From Anaerolineales bacterium (GTDB lineage Bacteria > Chloroflexota > Anaerolineae > Anaerolineales > DRKV01): a stretch of 32,263 nucleotides of DNA. Below are positions 1 through 7,721 of this stretch, piece by piece; position 1 is the stretch's first letter; every line of letters begins with the position of its first letter. Under the pieces are notes generated by a model. The model searched no databases. It saw only the letters and a program-made list of their open reading frames with translations, and was not told the DNA's origin. Position numbers and translations under genes: made by a program. The stretch is from the NCBI GenBank assembly GCA_020061145.1, contig JAGUYX010000105.1, forward strand, positions 1 through 32,263, written 5' to 3'.

Positions 1-288
1 CCCCCGGCAAAAATTGCCGCCATCGGGGTCAAGGTGGATGCACGCGGCATCACCCGCCACGGTTTTGCGTTAAACGTACAGCCGGACATGACTTATTGGG
101 AGGGAATCATCGCTTGCGGTCTGGCGGATCATGCAGTCACCAGCCTTGCAGAGCGCCTGGACACCCCGCCTTCTCTGGCGGCGATTATTGAACAGGTTAT
201 TCTGGCGTTTGGAGAAGTGTTTGGCTACCGGATGCAGGTTGATAAAGGAGTAGCCGGGGTGTTTGACGCAAATCCGATATACCTGTAA
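1..288 (+). CDS. lipB: Octanoyltransferase LipB, C-terminal part (5' end outside window)
   Basis: This is the 3' end of an octanoyl-[acyl carrier protein]:protein N-octanoyltransferase, which moves octanoyl groups to lipoyl domains of 2-oxoacid dehydrogenases and the glycine cleavage H protein in the cytoplasm. The frame is open from base 1, so the GTG at 34 used by the ORF track is only an internal valine. The fragment opens with PAKIAAIGVKV, the LipB segment holding the catalytic lysine. HGFALNV follows, then IIACGL, whose cysteine corresponds to the acyl-thioester cysteine. The C-terminal helix matches the family. About 95 residues are visible, so more than half of the protein is missing. 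No terminator is seen before the next gene on the same strand. Confidence 0.93.
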   Translation, partial: PPAKIAAIGVKVDARGITRHGFALNVQPDMTYWEGIIACGLADHAVTSLAERLDTPPSLAAIIEQVILAFGEVFGYRMQVDKGVAGVFDANPIYL

Positions 289-337
289 ACTATAGGGCGG
301 AACATTACACTTTATGGCTCGCCCTGTGGAGAACGGA

Positions 338-970
338 ATGTTATCCTTTTCCAATCAATTGACCATGCGCGCCGGTCCCACCCCTGGAAAAATTTTTACC
401 CTGGGTACGGGGGAATTGACACTCGGTCGCGAAACAACCAACCCAATCGCCATATCAGACCCGGAAGTCTCTCGCCGGCACGCACGCCTGGTGTATCAAA
501 ATGGCCTGTATGCTCTGGAAGACCTGAATTCTACCAATGGCACTTTTGTGAATGGGCGTCGCCTGGTAGGGCGTTATGTCTTGCAACCTGGGGATGTGAT
601 CAACCTGGGCGAAAACGTGACCCTGATATTTGAATCCACCCCGCTGGATCCGGACGCCACCACCCCTTCACCCAGCGTCTTTCCCTCCATGGAAGAGCCA
701 TACCGCCCGATACGCGCTCCAACCCAAATTAATCCGGTCCTGCCGGAGGTAGCGACCCCTACACAGACTTATTATTCCGGGCAGGTGCCGGAAAATCCGG
801 ATGAATTCGAGCCTATGCCTCCTCAGGAACGCAACCGCGCCTTGCCCTGGGTGCTGGCCGGTTGTGGTTGCCTGACAATCGTGTGTATCGCCGCGCTGGG
901 TGTGCTCTGGTATATCGACGCCAATTTCCTGTGGTGTTCAGTCTTTCCGTTTCTCCCGGGTTGCCCGTAG
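338..970 (+). CDS. FHA-domain protein with C-terminal membrane anchor
   Basis: An N-terminal forkhead-associated domain, which binds phosphothreonine peptides, covers about residues 10-100. Core motifs are TLGR, SRRHARL and DLNSTNGTFVNG. A proline-rich linker of about 70 residues follows, then one strong transmembrane segment (VLAGCGCLTIVCIAALGVLWYI) and a short Cys-containing tail, so the FHA domain should face the cytoplasm. The ORF track starts at 314. I prefer the ATG at 338 because GGAGA lies 5 bases upstream of it, while 314 has no close Shine-Dalgarno site. No Ser/Thr kinase or phosphatase partner is visible in the window. The specific role is unknown; a signalling or assembly scaffold is a guess. 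Confidence 0.85.
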   Translation: MLSFSNQLTMRAGPTPGKIFTLGTGELTLGRETTNPIAISDPEVSRRHARLVYQNGLYALEDLNSTNGTFVNGRRLVGRYVLQPGDVINLGENVTLIFESTPLDPDATTPSPSVFPSMEEPYRPIRAPTQINPVLPEVATPTQTYYSGQVPENPDEFEPMPPQERNRALPWVLAGCGCLTIVCIAALGVLWYIDANFLWCSVFPFLPGCP

Positions 971-978
971 AAACCGGC

Positions 979-2577
979 TTAGCGATGGGTGGGGGAATAA
1001 AACTGGGAGGTTTCCGGCACAGTGACCACCGGACTTGTCTCCTGCCTTTCGAATATGCTCAAGCGTCTATTTACCTCAGCCAGCAGGCGAAAAGCTTCCG
1101 GGTAACGCCCCTGTCTCCAGTATTCGCCAGCCTGCACCAGTTTCGTTTCCAGCCGCCGGTTTTCTTCTGTGCTGGGGTGGCGCAGGTAATCGGCGACGAT
1201 TTGCCGTTGGCGCATTTCCTGCCCGTTGAGCAGCCATGCAGTAAGAAAATACGCCGATGGATCCAGGGCCTGTTGGTAACGGCGTACCGTATCGTACAGA
1301 TCGACCGTCAGACGTACATCTTCGAGCAGATCCGGGATCAGCGCCTGTCGTCTGAGCTCCGCCAGGAAGCGCATTTCCAGCTGCCCCAGGCTGATGCCAA
1401 AGGATTTTTTCAAGCCGCGGTCGATCGCCTGGGAGGGAGACAGGTCGCCAGGAGGCGGCAATCTCCGGTAAAAGCGGAAAAAGGCAGCCTCTCCCCATTC
1501 CTCGACCATAAATTGGACCAATGCCCCGCCTTGCAAATAACCGACTTCATGCTGGCTTTCGTAAAAATTATCCGCCAGATCCGTGAGAGGGAGGTAGAGT
1601 CCCAGCGCCGGTAACGCCGCTGCCCGGCGGAGTAACGGTTCCTGGCGGTAATGTCCCCCGCTAAAATAAACTGCCAGGCCTTCGACGAACAAAGAAGGCC
1701 GGTACCCGCCGCCCAAACGTCCATCCAGAATATGCAGCAGCTCGTGGCGCAACACCTGAGCAAGATCATTGCTGGCATAGTTACGGTCCAGATAAGAGAT
1801 GGCGATTTCATCACTGGCAAACCCGCCATGCCCGAGCACGCGCGGCAACAACACCACCTCGATGGTTTGCTCCAGCTCCACTCCCATTTTCTTGCTGGCA
1901 AATTCTGACTGGGCCTCCACCGCGTCCAACAGCAGTTCCAGATCGCGGGCAGCCGCGGTTCCACTGACATAATGCACCAGGCAACAGGCCGTTTCAGCCG
2001 ATAACCAGCGCACTGCCGGTTCTGGCGGGGGGACAGACGCTAAAGGCTGCAGGATTATTTCCTCTGTCCAGCGATAACCATCCGGCGCAATGACAAATTG
2101 CAGGTGATAAGCTCCGGGGGACAGCTCCTGGGTATCCCAGACCCATAATAACGTTGCCTGTGAACGACCGGCGATGCCAAACCGCCCAAATAAAGCGGAA
2201 CCGAGCTGATGATCTCCCAACCATACCTGGACTTGCTGTTTCTCAGCCTGGAAATCTGGCGGGGAAAGCACCTCAAAACTGACCAGATCTCCAATATACA
2301 ACCCGCCTTCAGGGTGATAACGAACCACAAACCCATTGTTGGACGATGGCGCTACCCCGGCAGAATATTCCTCCGGAGGTGCTTTGGGCGCCATTTCTGT
2401 AGCAGATAAAGTTCGAGAAGAAGGAGGGTTAACCCTTAAATCGGCTGCCGCCTCGCCAGCCTTGTCCGGGATTTGATTCACACCATAAGTCAAATTTGCA
2501 AACTGGCAGGCAGGCGAAAACAACGATACAAGCAACAGGAATACCGGCAACCAACGCTGCACCAGGGGTGATTTCAT
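979..2577 (-). CDS. Lipoprotein with gluzincin (peptidase MA-like) HExxH domain
   Basis: A 532-residue secreted protein. The N-terminus has a signal peptide ending at SPAC, a plausible lipobox, so it is probably lipid-anchored outside the cytoplasmic membrane. Residues about 90-180 resemble a beta-sandwich region. From about residue 190 comes a metallopeptidase-like domain with RHELLHILDG (first His near 278), followed after 16 residues by VEGLAVY. That gives the HExxH plus downstream Glu arrangement of gluzincins (peptidase MA clan). The C-terminal 100 residues are helical and TPR-like. It is convergent with the FHA gene (8-base gap) and divergent from the aminotransferase at 2653. No Shine-Dalgarno site precedes the ATG, and a TATAAT lies only 7 bases upstream, so the mRNA may be leaderless. 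The substrate is unknown. Confidence 0.8.
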   Translation of the reverse strand: MKSPLVQRWLPVFLLLVSLFSPACQFANLTYGVNQIPDKAGEAAADLRVNPPSSRTLSATEMAPKAPPEEYSAGVAPSSNNGFVVRYHPEGGLYIGDLVSFEVLSPPDFQAEKQQVQVWLGDHQLGSALFGRFGIAGRSQATLLWVWDTQELSPGAYHLQFVIAPDGYRWTEEIILQPLASVPPPEPAVRWLSAETACCLVHYVSGTAAARDLELLLDAVEAQSEFASKKMGVELEQTIEVVLLPRVLGHGGFASDEIAISYLDRNYASNDLAQVLRHELLHILDGRLGGGYRPSLFVEGLAVYFSGGHYRQEPLLRRAAALPALGLYLPLTDLADNFYESQHEVGYLQGGALVQFMVEEWGEAAFFRFYRRLPPPGDLSPSQAIDRGLKKSFGISLGQLEMRFLAELRRQALIPDLLEDVRLTVDLYDTVRRYQQALDPSAYFLTAWLLNGQEMRQRQIVADYLRHPSTEENRRLETKLVQAGEYWRQGRYPEAFRLLAEVNRRLSIFERQETSPVVTVPETSQFYSPTHR

Positions 2578-2584
2578 AGGCCAT

Positions 2585-2590
2585 ATTATA
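2585..2590 (-). promoter_or_regulatory. Candidate -10 element (leaderless promoter) for the HExxH lipoprotein
   Basis: TATAAT on the minus strand ends 7 bases before the ATG at 2577. No clear -35 is present. If used, the transcript would begin at or next to the start codon. Confidence 0.35.
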
Positions 2591-2652
2591 ATAAGCCCAG
2601 ATCGCCTTCTCAGAGAACTTCAACCCCACTTTTAAACCTTACGGAGGTTCAC

Positions 2653-3729
2653 ATGGCTCATCTTTTCGTCCCGGGTCCGGTGGATGTAGACCCTGAGGTC
2701 GCCCAACAACAGACTCGCCCGATGGTTGCTCATCGCAGCAAGGAATTCGAGGAAATTTTTCACCGCGCGGCAGACAAATCCAAAGCCTTATTCGGCACCC
2801 AGCAGCGGGTGTTTATCAGCACTTCGTCGGGGACGGGTTTGCAGGAAGCGGCGATGCGCAATCTGGTCAGGGAACGCGTGCTGGTGTGTATCAATGGCGC
2901 TTTCAGCAAACGCTGGTATGAAGTCGCCACCACGAACGGAAAAACCACCGGAAAACTGGAAGGCGAATGGGGCAAACCCATCCTGCCCGAGCACGTCGCA
3001 GCAGCCTTACAGGAAGTTCACTACGACACCGTGGCGGTGGTCCATAACGAAACCTCGACCGGGTTGATGAATCCGGTCCCGGAAATCGCCCAGGCAGTGC
3101 GCGAGACCAGCCCCGATACATTGATCTGCGTCGATACCGTGTCCTCGCTGGGCGGCGTGGTCTTTGAGATGGATAAGTGGGGACTGGATTTTGTTTTGAC
3201 CTCATCTCAAAAGGCGCTGGCCCTGCCACCCGGCATCTCTCTGGCGGCAGTTTCCGAGCGCGCTATGGAGCGGGCCAAAGAAGTGCCTGACCGCGGCTGG
3301 TATTTCGATTTATTACGCCTGGAAAAACATCGCCTGGCAAACTCCACGCCTGCCACGCCAGCGGTATCGCTCATATACGCTCTGGATTACCAGATGGACC
3401 GTATCCTGACTGAAGGTATCGAAGCACGCGCCGACCGGCACGCGGCTATGCGCCGGCGAGTGGAAGATTGGGCAAAGCAACGGGGTTTCGCCATGTTTGC
3501 CGAGGATGGCTACCGCTCCAATACGGTGAGTTGTGTGACCAACCTGCGAGAAATGGATATTTCAGGGTTGAACAAATTCCTGGGCGAGCGCGAAATGCGC
3601 ATTTCCAACGGTTATGGCGATCTGAAAAACAAGACTTTCCGCATTGCCCATATGGGCGAGATTCACATGGCGGATTTGCAAATCCTGCTGGCTGCCATGG
3701 ATGAATATCTCGCCAAAAACCATTCCTAG
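2653..3729 (+). CDS. Class V aminotransferase (alanine/serine-glyoxylate type)
   Basis: A PLP-dependent class V aminotransferase of 358 residues, near the usual size for serine-pyruvate/alanine-glyoxylate aminotransferases. Visible motifs are the N-terminal FVPGPVDV, the substrate-loop-like STSSGTGLQEAA, CVDTVSSLGG with the aspartate that contacts the PLP pyridine nitrogen, and SSQKALALPPG with the Schiff-base lysine at about residue 187. The start is supported by ACGGAGG 5 bases upstream of the ATG. It probably moves amino groups between small amino acids and glyoxylate or a related 2-oxo acid; the exact substrates cannot be read from sequence. The next gene starts 11 bases after the stop, so co-transcription is likely. 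A second member of the family lies at 11738-12874. Confidence 0.88.
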   Translation: MAHLFVPGPVDVDPEVAQQQTRPMVAHRSKEFEEIFHRAADKSKALFGTQQRVFISTSSGTGLQEAAMRNLVRERVLVCINGAFSKRWYEVATTNGKTTGKLEGEWGKPILPEHVAAALQEVHYDTVAVVHNETSTGLMNPVPEIAQAVRETSPDTLICVDTVSSLGGVVFEMDKWGLDFVLTSSQKALALPPGISLAAVSERAMERAKEVPDRGWYFDLLRLEKHRLANSTPATPAVSLIYALDYQMDRILTEGIEARADRHAAMRRRVEDWAKQRGFAMFAEDGYRSNTVSCVTNLREMDISGLNKFLGEREMRISNGYGDLKNKTFRIAHMGEIHMADLQILLAAMDEYLAKNHS

Positions 3730-3740
3730 ACAGGCGCTCG

Positions 3741-4988
3741 ATGAGCCAGGATCCAAACGCAACATACCCGGTAACTTTCGAGCGCCTGGTGTATGGCGGC
3801 GAGGCGCTGGGACGCCTGCCCGATGGGCGGGCTGTTTTTGTGCCTTTCGTGCTCCCGGGAGAACAAGCGGAAATCCGCCTGGTCGAAGATAAACCCCGTT
3901 TTGCACGCGGCGTACTGGTCCGGTTGATCACCTCCTCTCCCGAGCGCATCCAACCGCGCTGTATGCACTTCACCGAGTGCGGAGGCTGCCACTACCAGCA
4001 CATGAGCTATCCCGCCCAATTAAAAGCCAAAACCGATATATTGATCGACCAGCTGGAACGCATCGGGAAATTGAACAACCCGCCGGTGCGCCCTGCCATA
4101 CCGGCTTTCAGCCCGTGGAATTACCGCAACTATATCCAGTTCCATCAGGACCCGGCGGGTAAGCTGGGTTATGTGCGTTTTGATGGGCAGGGTGTGCTGG
4201 CAATTCAGGAATGCCATTTGCCAGAACCGCCCTTGAACAAAACCTGGCCCCGCTTTGACCTGGAACCCATTCAAGGCCTGGAAAGAATAGGTTTGCGCCT
4301 GGGAACCTATGGGGATGTTTTGCTTACCCTGGAGAGCAGCGAGCCGGAAGCTGCCGATTTCAGTGTGGACTTCGATCTATCGGCCGTTCATCTGGGTCCG
4401 GAAAACTCCATTCTGCTTGCCGGGGACGATCACGTGATTATGGAAGTTCTGGAGCGAGCCTTTCGAGTTTCCGCAGGGTCATTTTTCCAGGTGAACACAA
4501 TCGTCACAGCCCTGCTGGTCAGCCAGTTGTTGGAAGCAGTAAACCCTTCCCGGGAAGAGCTTGTCCTGGATGTCTATTGCGGTGTCGGCCTGTTCAGCGC
4601 TTTCCTGGCAGAGCGTGCCGGGCAGGTAGTTGGGGTGGAGGCGTCTCCGTATGCGGTCTACGACTTCGAAGTCAACCTGGCTGAGTTCGACAACGTGAGC
4701 ATCTACGAGGGAGAGGCGGGAGAAGTTCTACCGCTCCTGGAGCTGCATCCCGCTATTGTTGTGCTCGACCCACCCAGGGCAGGGGTGGAAATCCCCGCCC
4801 TGGAAGCGGTGATCGAGATGGCGCCGCGCCTCATTGCGTATGTCTCCTGCGACCCGGCCACCCTGGCGCGGGATGCACGCCGGCTGGTAGCAGGGGGATA
4901 CCGCCTGGAAGAAGTAACCCCATACGATCTTTTCCCACAGACGTATCACATCGAAAGCCTTAGTCTCTTCCGGAAAACACCCGATTGA
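3741..4988 (+). CDS. RlmD/TrmA-family RNA (uracil-C5)-methyltransferase
   Basis: A SAM-dependent RNA m5U methyltransferase of 415 residues. An N-terminal TRAM domain (about 1-60, VTFERLVYGGEALGRL) precedes a [4Fe-4S] ligand set: C74, C80 and C83 in CMHFTECGGC, with a likely fourth ligand near C158 (QECHLP). The methyltransferase core has FFQVN, the SAM motif LDVYCGVGLFS, DPPRAGVE and YVSCDPATLARD. The cysteine of the last motif (about 370) is the catalytic nucleophile of this family. The iron-sulfur cysteine pattern matches RlmD (RumA), which modifies 23S rRNA U1939 in E. coli. The exact target uridine here is inferred. It sits 11 bases after the aminotransferase gene. Confidence 0.9.
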   Translation: MSQDPNATYPVTFERLVYGGEALGRLPDGRAVFVPFVLPGEQAEIRLVEDKPRFARGVLVRLITSSPERIQPRCMHFTECGGCHYQHMSYPAQLKAKTDILIDQLERIGKLNNPPVRPAIPAFSPWNYRNYIQFHQDPAGKLGYVRFDGQGVLAIQECHLPEPPLNKTWPRFDLEPIQGLERIGLRLGTYGDVLLTLESSEPEAADFSVDFDLSAVHLGPENSILLAGDDHVIMEVLERAFRVSAGSFFQVNTIVTALLVSQLLEAVNPSREELVLDVYCGVGLFSAFLAERAGQVVGVEASPYAVYDFEVNLAEFDNVSIYEGEAGEVLPLLELHPAIVVLDPPRAGVEIPALEAVIEMAPRLIAYVSCDPATLARDARRLVAGGYRLEEVTPYDLFPQTYHIESLSLFRKTPD

Positions 4989-5018
4989 ACACTCCCGAAA
5001 ATTAACCCACAAAATGCT

Positions 5019-5046
5019 TGACATTCTCCCCGATTCCGGTATAATT
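5019..5046 (+). promoter_or_regulatory. Consensus sigma-70 promoter
   Basis: TTGACA (5019-5024), a 16-base spacer and TATAAT (5041-5046). Both hexamers match the consensus perfectly. It points at the gene at 5109 and lies just after rlmD, so it starts a separate transcript. Confidence 0.85.
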
Positions 5047-5047
5047 A

Positions 5048-5061
5048 GAACATAAGTTCTG
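5048..5061. promoter_or_regulatory. LexA/DinR-type SOS box
   Basis: AGAAC-ATAA-GTTCT is a perfect 5-base inverted repeat that contains GAAC-N4-GTTC, the core of the LexA (DinR) box of Gram-positive bacteria. It begins one base after the -10 hexamer and spans the expected transcription start, a classical repressor position. Whether the LexA of this organism uses this motif is inferred. Confidence 0.6.
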
Positions 5062-5108
5062 ATATTTCCGGAACCACACCTCACCGTCGAGCGGGAGAAG
5101 CCTGCAGG

Positions 5109-5612
5109 ATGATGATTCTGATGTTGCCAACCGAAAGATCTTCCAATAATTCGGAACCCGCATCCGCAGGGTATTCAGGAAAACCCCTCGCCCAAAAGTT
5201 GGGATTGAAACCGGGAATGCGGGCGTTGGTGCTGAACGCGCCCAAAGAATATGGGGATTTCTTCGAGGTATTCCCCGACGGTGTTGAATGGGTTTCCGGG
5301 GAAGAACCGGGAGCGGTGGATTTTATCCATCTCTTCGTCACCAGCCAGGTTAAGCTGGAACAAACCTTGCAGACAATGAAGCCGCGGATTTTACCGGAAA
5401 GACTCATCGGTGAAAAGCAATCCCCTTCTGGCAAGCGGTATGGCATGATCTGGGTCTCGTGGCCGAAAAAGGCCTCTGGAGTGCCAACCGATCTGGACGA
5501 AAATTGGATCCGGCAGCAAGCCCTGCAATTGGGTCTGGTCGATGTAAAAGTAGCGGCGATCGACGAAGTCTGGTCTGGTCTGAAACTTGTAATCCGTGTG
5601 CAAGACCGGTGA
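5109..5612 (+). CDS. DUF3052-like protein
   Basis: A 167-residue protein of unknown function. After about 22 variable residues comes GYSGKPLAQKLGLKPGMRALVLNAP, typical of DUF3052-type proteins. The rest reads as an alpha/beta fold (VDFIHLFVTSQ, GMIWVSWPKK, DVKVAAIDEVWSGLKLVIR). There is no signal peptide or membrane segment, so it is probably cytoplasmic. GGGAGAAG lies 8 bases before the ATG at 5109; the ATG codons at 5112 and 5124 are alternatives. It is the first gene of a short unit behind a consensus promoter overlapped by a LexA-type box. The family assignment rests on recall of the N-terminal pattern, and no reaction is known to me. Confidence 0.7.
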   Translation: MMILMLPTERSSNNSEPASAGYSGKPLAQKLGLKPGMRALVLNAPKEYGDFFEVFPDGVEWVSGEEPGAVDFIHLFVTSQVKLEQTLQTMKPRILPERLIGEKQSPSGKRYGMIWVSWPKKASGVPTDLDENWIRQQALQLGLVDVKVAAIDEVWSGLKLVIRVQDR

Positions 5613-5652
5613 GCAACGCTGTTTCAAATGGATGCTCGCTCTGGAGGCAAAT

Positions 5653-5928
5653 ATGAACGTAGGCATGTTGTGGTTCGATAACGATACCAAATCCGAAATC
5701 AAAACAAAAATCAAGCGCGCCGCAGTCTATTATCAGAAAAAATACGGGCAGTTCCCTAACCTGTGTTACGTCCATCCCAGCATGGTGAATGGGGATTCGG
5801 TAAAAGCCGAGGGGATCGAGATCCGCACGACACGTTCCGTTTTGCCGCATCATTTTTGGATTGGCGTGTATAGCGAGCCGCCGCTGGCGGAAAAATCCGA
5901 GGTCAGCCTGTCTAAAAGCAATCACTGA
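5653..5928 (+). CDS. Uncharacterised 91-aa protein
   Basis: I do not recognise this gene functionally. The ORF track opens it at 5596, but GGAGG lies 5 bases before the ATG at 5653, giving MNVGMLWFDND at the N-terminus and 91 residues. It looks soluble, with no signal peptide or membrane segment. A basic amphipathic helix (SEIKTKIKRAAVYYQKKYG) is followed by LCYVHPSMV and GIEIRTTRSVLPHHFWIGV, suggesting a compact alpha/beta fold. It starts 40 bases after the DUF3052-like gene and probably shares its promoter and putative SOS control. The 3' end overlaps the convergent holA by 7 bases. The clear ribosome site and clean frame make it a real gene. Confidence 0.75.
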   Translation: MNVGMLWFDNDTKSEIKTKIKRAAVYYQKKYGQFPNLCYVHPSMVNGDSVKAEGIEIRTTRSVLPHHFWIGVYSEPPLAEKSEVSLSKSNH

Positions 5929-6992
5929 TCTGCTGCGGTAGCGGCTACCAGCATATTCAGCGCCACCGGCATCTCGATCTGGCTGGTTTTGACCCCCCGG
6001 TCGATTTCCAATAACTTATGGTACACGGCTTCCAGGTCAGGCAATGAAAATTGCCTGACCTGCTCGTTTAATTTTCGCGCAACATAGGAATGAACTTTTA
6101 CAAGTCGAGCGATATCGGCTTCTCCGCCGCCATCGTCGACCACCTCACGCGCCATCAACAGCAGCCGGAACTGGCGCACAACCATACCAAACAGGCGCAG
6201 CGGATCTTCATCCTCCAGCAGGCGAGTCAATAATTCCATCGCCCTGGTTGCATTGCGCAACCCCAACGCATCGACCAGGTCAAAAACGCTGGTTTCTGCG
6301 ATATCAGCGACCAGCAAGACCACATCATCCAGCTCAATCTCGCCTCGGTAGTTGACATACGCCAGCAGCTTTTGCAATTCATGGTCGGCGGTGCGCGTGT
6401 CGGTACCTACCAGGTTGCTTAGCGCCCCGGCTGCGTCCAGGCTGATCTGCCCCCCCAGCTCGCGCGCGCGACTCTGGATCCAGCGCGCCATAGCCGCTCC
6501 TCGGGGAAGCTGGTAAGCCCGGATAAACACCCGTGTTGGATTTTGTTTGGCCCATTTGACCAACCAGTGATCGTGGACGCGTTTGCTGCTGTAAGGCGCC
6601 GCCAGTTCGACATCCTCCAGCGTGGTGTATTCCGCCAGCACCAGCGCTGTCGATGCGGGAATCTCCTCCAGTAAAGCCAGAAAGGCTTCACGCGCGGCTT
6701 TGCCGCTCCCATCGCCAGATGTCTCATTGGTAGTTCCATCTATGCCAGTGGTTTTCCGCCTGAAACGCGCCAGGGGGTGGTGGAGAATCACCACGCGCCG
6801 GTCTGCCAGAAAAGGCAGCGCCAGAGCAATATTGCGCAATTCTTCAAGGGTAGCGTTGCGCCCATCCAAAATACTGACATTCATATCCCCCATGCCGCCA
6901 CTGGCTGACCGATCTTGGATTTCTTTGATAGCCTGTTGAATGGCGAACTCATTATCCCCATGGAACAGGTACACTACCGGTTTGCTGCTCAT
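5922..6992 (-). CDS. holA: DNA polymerase III subunit delta
   Basis: The delta subunit of the clamp loader, which opens the sliding clamp ring during replication. The protein has 356 residues, the usual size. The N-terminus VVYLFHGDNEFAIQQAIKEI is the family's degenerate P-loop region. RVVILHHP, the segment around FIRAYQLPRGAAMARWI, then DTRTADHELQKLLAYV and a C-terminal helical collar (LRLFGMVVRQFRLLLMAREV) follow in the family order. It starts 4 bases after the stop of the DUF6391-like gene on the same strand, so the two are probably co-transcribed, and it ends in a 7-base convergent overlap with the 91-aa gene. Confidence 0.93.
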   Translation of the reverse strand: MSSKPVVYLFHGDNEFAIQQAIKEIQDRSASGGMGDMNVSILDGRNATLEELRNIALALPFLADRRVVILHHPLARFRRKTTGIDGTTNETSGDGSGKAAREAFLALLEEIPASTALVLAEYTTLEDVELAAPYSSKRVHDHWLVKWAKQNPTRVFIRAYQLPRGAAMARWIQSRARELGGQISLDAAGALSNLVGTDTRTADHELQKLLAYVNYRGEIELDDVVLLVADIAETSVFDLVDALGLRNATRAMELLTRLLEDEDPLRLFGMVVRQFRLLLMAREVVDDGGGEADIARLVKVHSYVARKLNEQVRQFSLPDLEAVYHKLLEIDRGVKTSQIEMPVALNMLVAATAADQ

Positions 6993-6996
6993 TTAC

Positions 6997-7518
6997 TTAT
7001 CCGCGGGTACTCACCCGGTGCACAGGAATGCCGTTTTTCACCGCACTTTCCACTCCCAAAATTTCCAGATTGCCTGGCTCGCCAGAGGTGGTAAAACGCC
7101 TTTGCAGTTGATTACCTAAAGGTTGGGCCAGAATCAGCGCCAGGGTAGCGAACATGGCGGCAAAAGATAACCGTTCGAATTTATCGCGTAACCGCGGCCC
7201 GGCGCCAAACATGGTCAGCGCCCCTGCCAGCCCCGCCAGCGCGCCGCCGGTGACGAAATTGGTGCCACAATTAGGATGGACAGCCAGGTTCTGCTCACCT
7301 GCCCGCATTCGCCGTAATGCTTCGTGGGCAGCGCTTTCAACCGCTTCCGCAGGCACTTCCCCCAAAATCCAAAAACCGCCCGTATTGGAATAACCTGCCA
7401 TATTCATCCTCGGGAAGCGCGCCGCCAGCAAATGCAGGGTTGCATGTTCCAACCCGTGATTGCGCCGGATGCGCGATATCGGCTCAAAATTTAACAGTGA
7501 ATCCAGTAAACCAGCCAT
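6997..7518 (-). CDS. Small membrane protein, DUF6391-like
   Basis: A 173-residue protein of unknown function. The N-terminal half has RRNHGLEHATLHLLA, then GYSNTGGFWILGEV and HPNCGTNFVTGG. The middle has two hydrophobic segments (GGALAGLAGALTMFG and FAAMFATLALILAQPLG). The pattern recalls DUF6391 proteins of Cyanobacteria and Chloroflexota; this is family recall, not a search. HGLEH fits an inverted HxxEH metal motif, but catalysis is unproven. The ORF track begins at a TTG (7551). I prefer the ATG at 7518, preceded by AAGGAGA about 10 bases upstream. It lies 4 bases upstream of holA. Confidence 0.72.
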   Translation of the reverse strand: MAGLLDSLLNFEPISRIRRNHGLEHATLHLLAARFPRMNMAGYSNTGGFWILGEVPAEAVESAAHEALRRMRAGEQNLAVHPNCGTNFVTGGALAGLAGALTMFGAGPRLRDKFERLSFAAMFATLALILAQPLGNQLQRRFTTSGEPGNLEILGVESAVKNGIPVHRVSTRG

Positions 7519-7601
7519 GTGTGGATCGCTCTCCTTCCATCCATGGATCAAGGGCGGAAACCCACCCTGAAAGTGGGGAATTGGGATGTTCGCTGCAGGT
7601 G

Positions 7602-7607
7602 ATTATA
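7602..7607 (-). promoter_or_regulatory. Candidate -10 element for the DUF6391-like gene and holA
   Basis: TATAAT on the minus strand lies about 84 bases upstream of the ATG at 7518, just after the upstream operon's terminator. No convincing -35 is seen. Confidence 0.35.
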
Positions 7608-7622
7608 CATTTAATAACTAAT

Positions 7623-7643
7623 CCCGCAGGCTTTACCTGCGGG
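7623..7643 (-). terminator. Hairpin terminator of the PucC-like operon
   Basis: CCCGCAGG, a 5-base loop, then CCTGCGGG: a perfect 8-base GC-rich stem about 80 bases after the stop at 7722. The U-tract on the minus side is weak (ATTAGTTATT). On the plus side AAAATTTT follows, so it may act in both directions. Confidence 0.75.
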
Positions 7644-7721
7644 AAAATTTTACTTAAAGCGCCTGGCGGGCTCCTGATTGCCGGTTTACCCGCAGTTCAG
7701 CCCAAAAACGATCACGCGCCT

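Noticed and set aside
862-1614. 250-aa plus-strand ORF
   Set aside because: It is antisense to the well-supported HExxH lipoprotein gene and overlaps the end of the FHA gene. Its composition looks like a shadow frame and it has no ribosome site.
7561-7575. CCCAC/GTGGG small hairpin upstream of the DUF6391-like gene
   Set aside because: Five-base arms with a 5-base loop and no T-tract are too weak to call a terminator or riboswitch.
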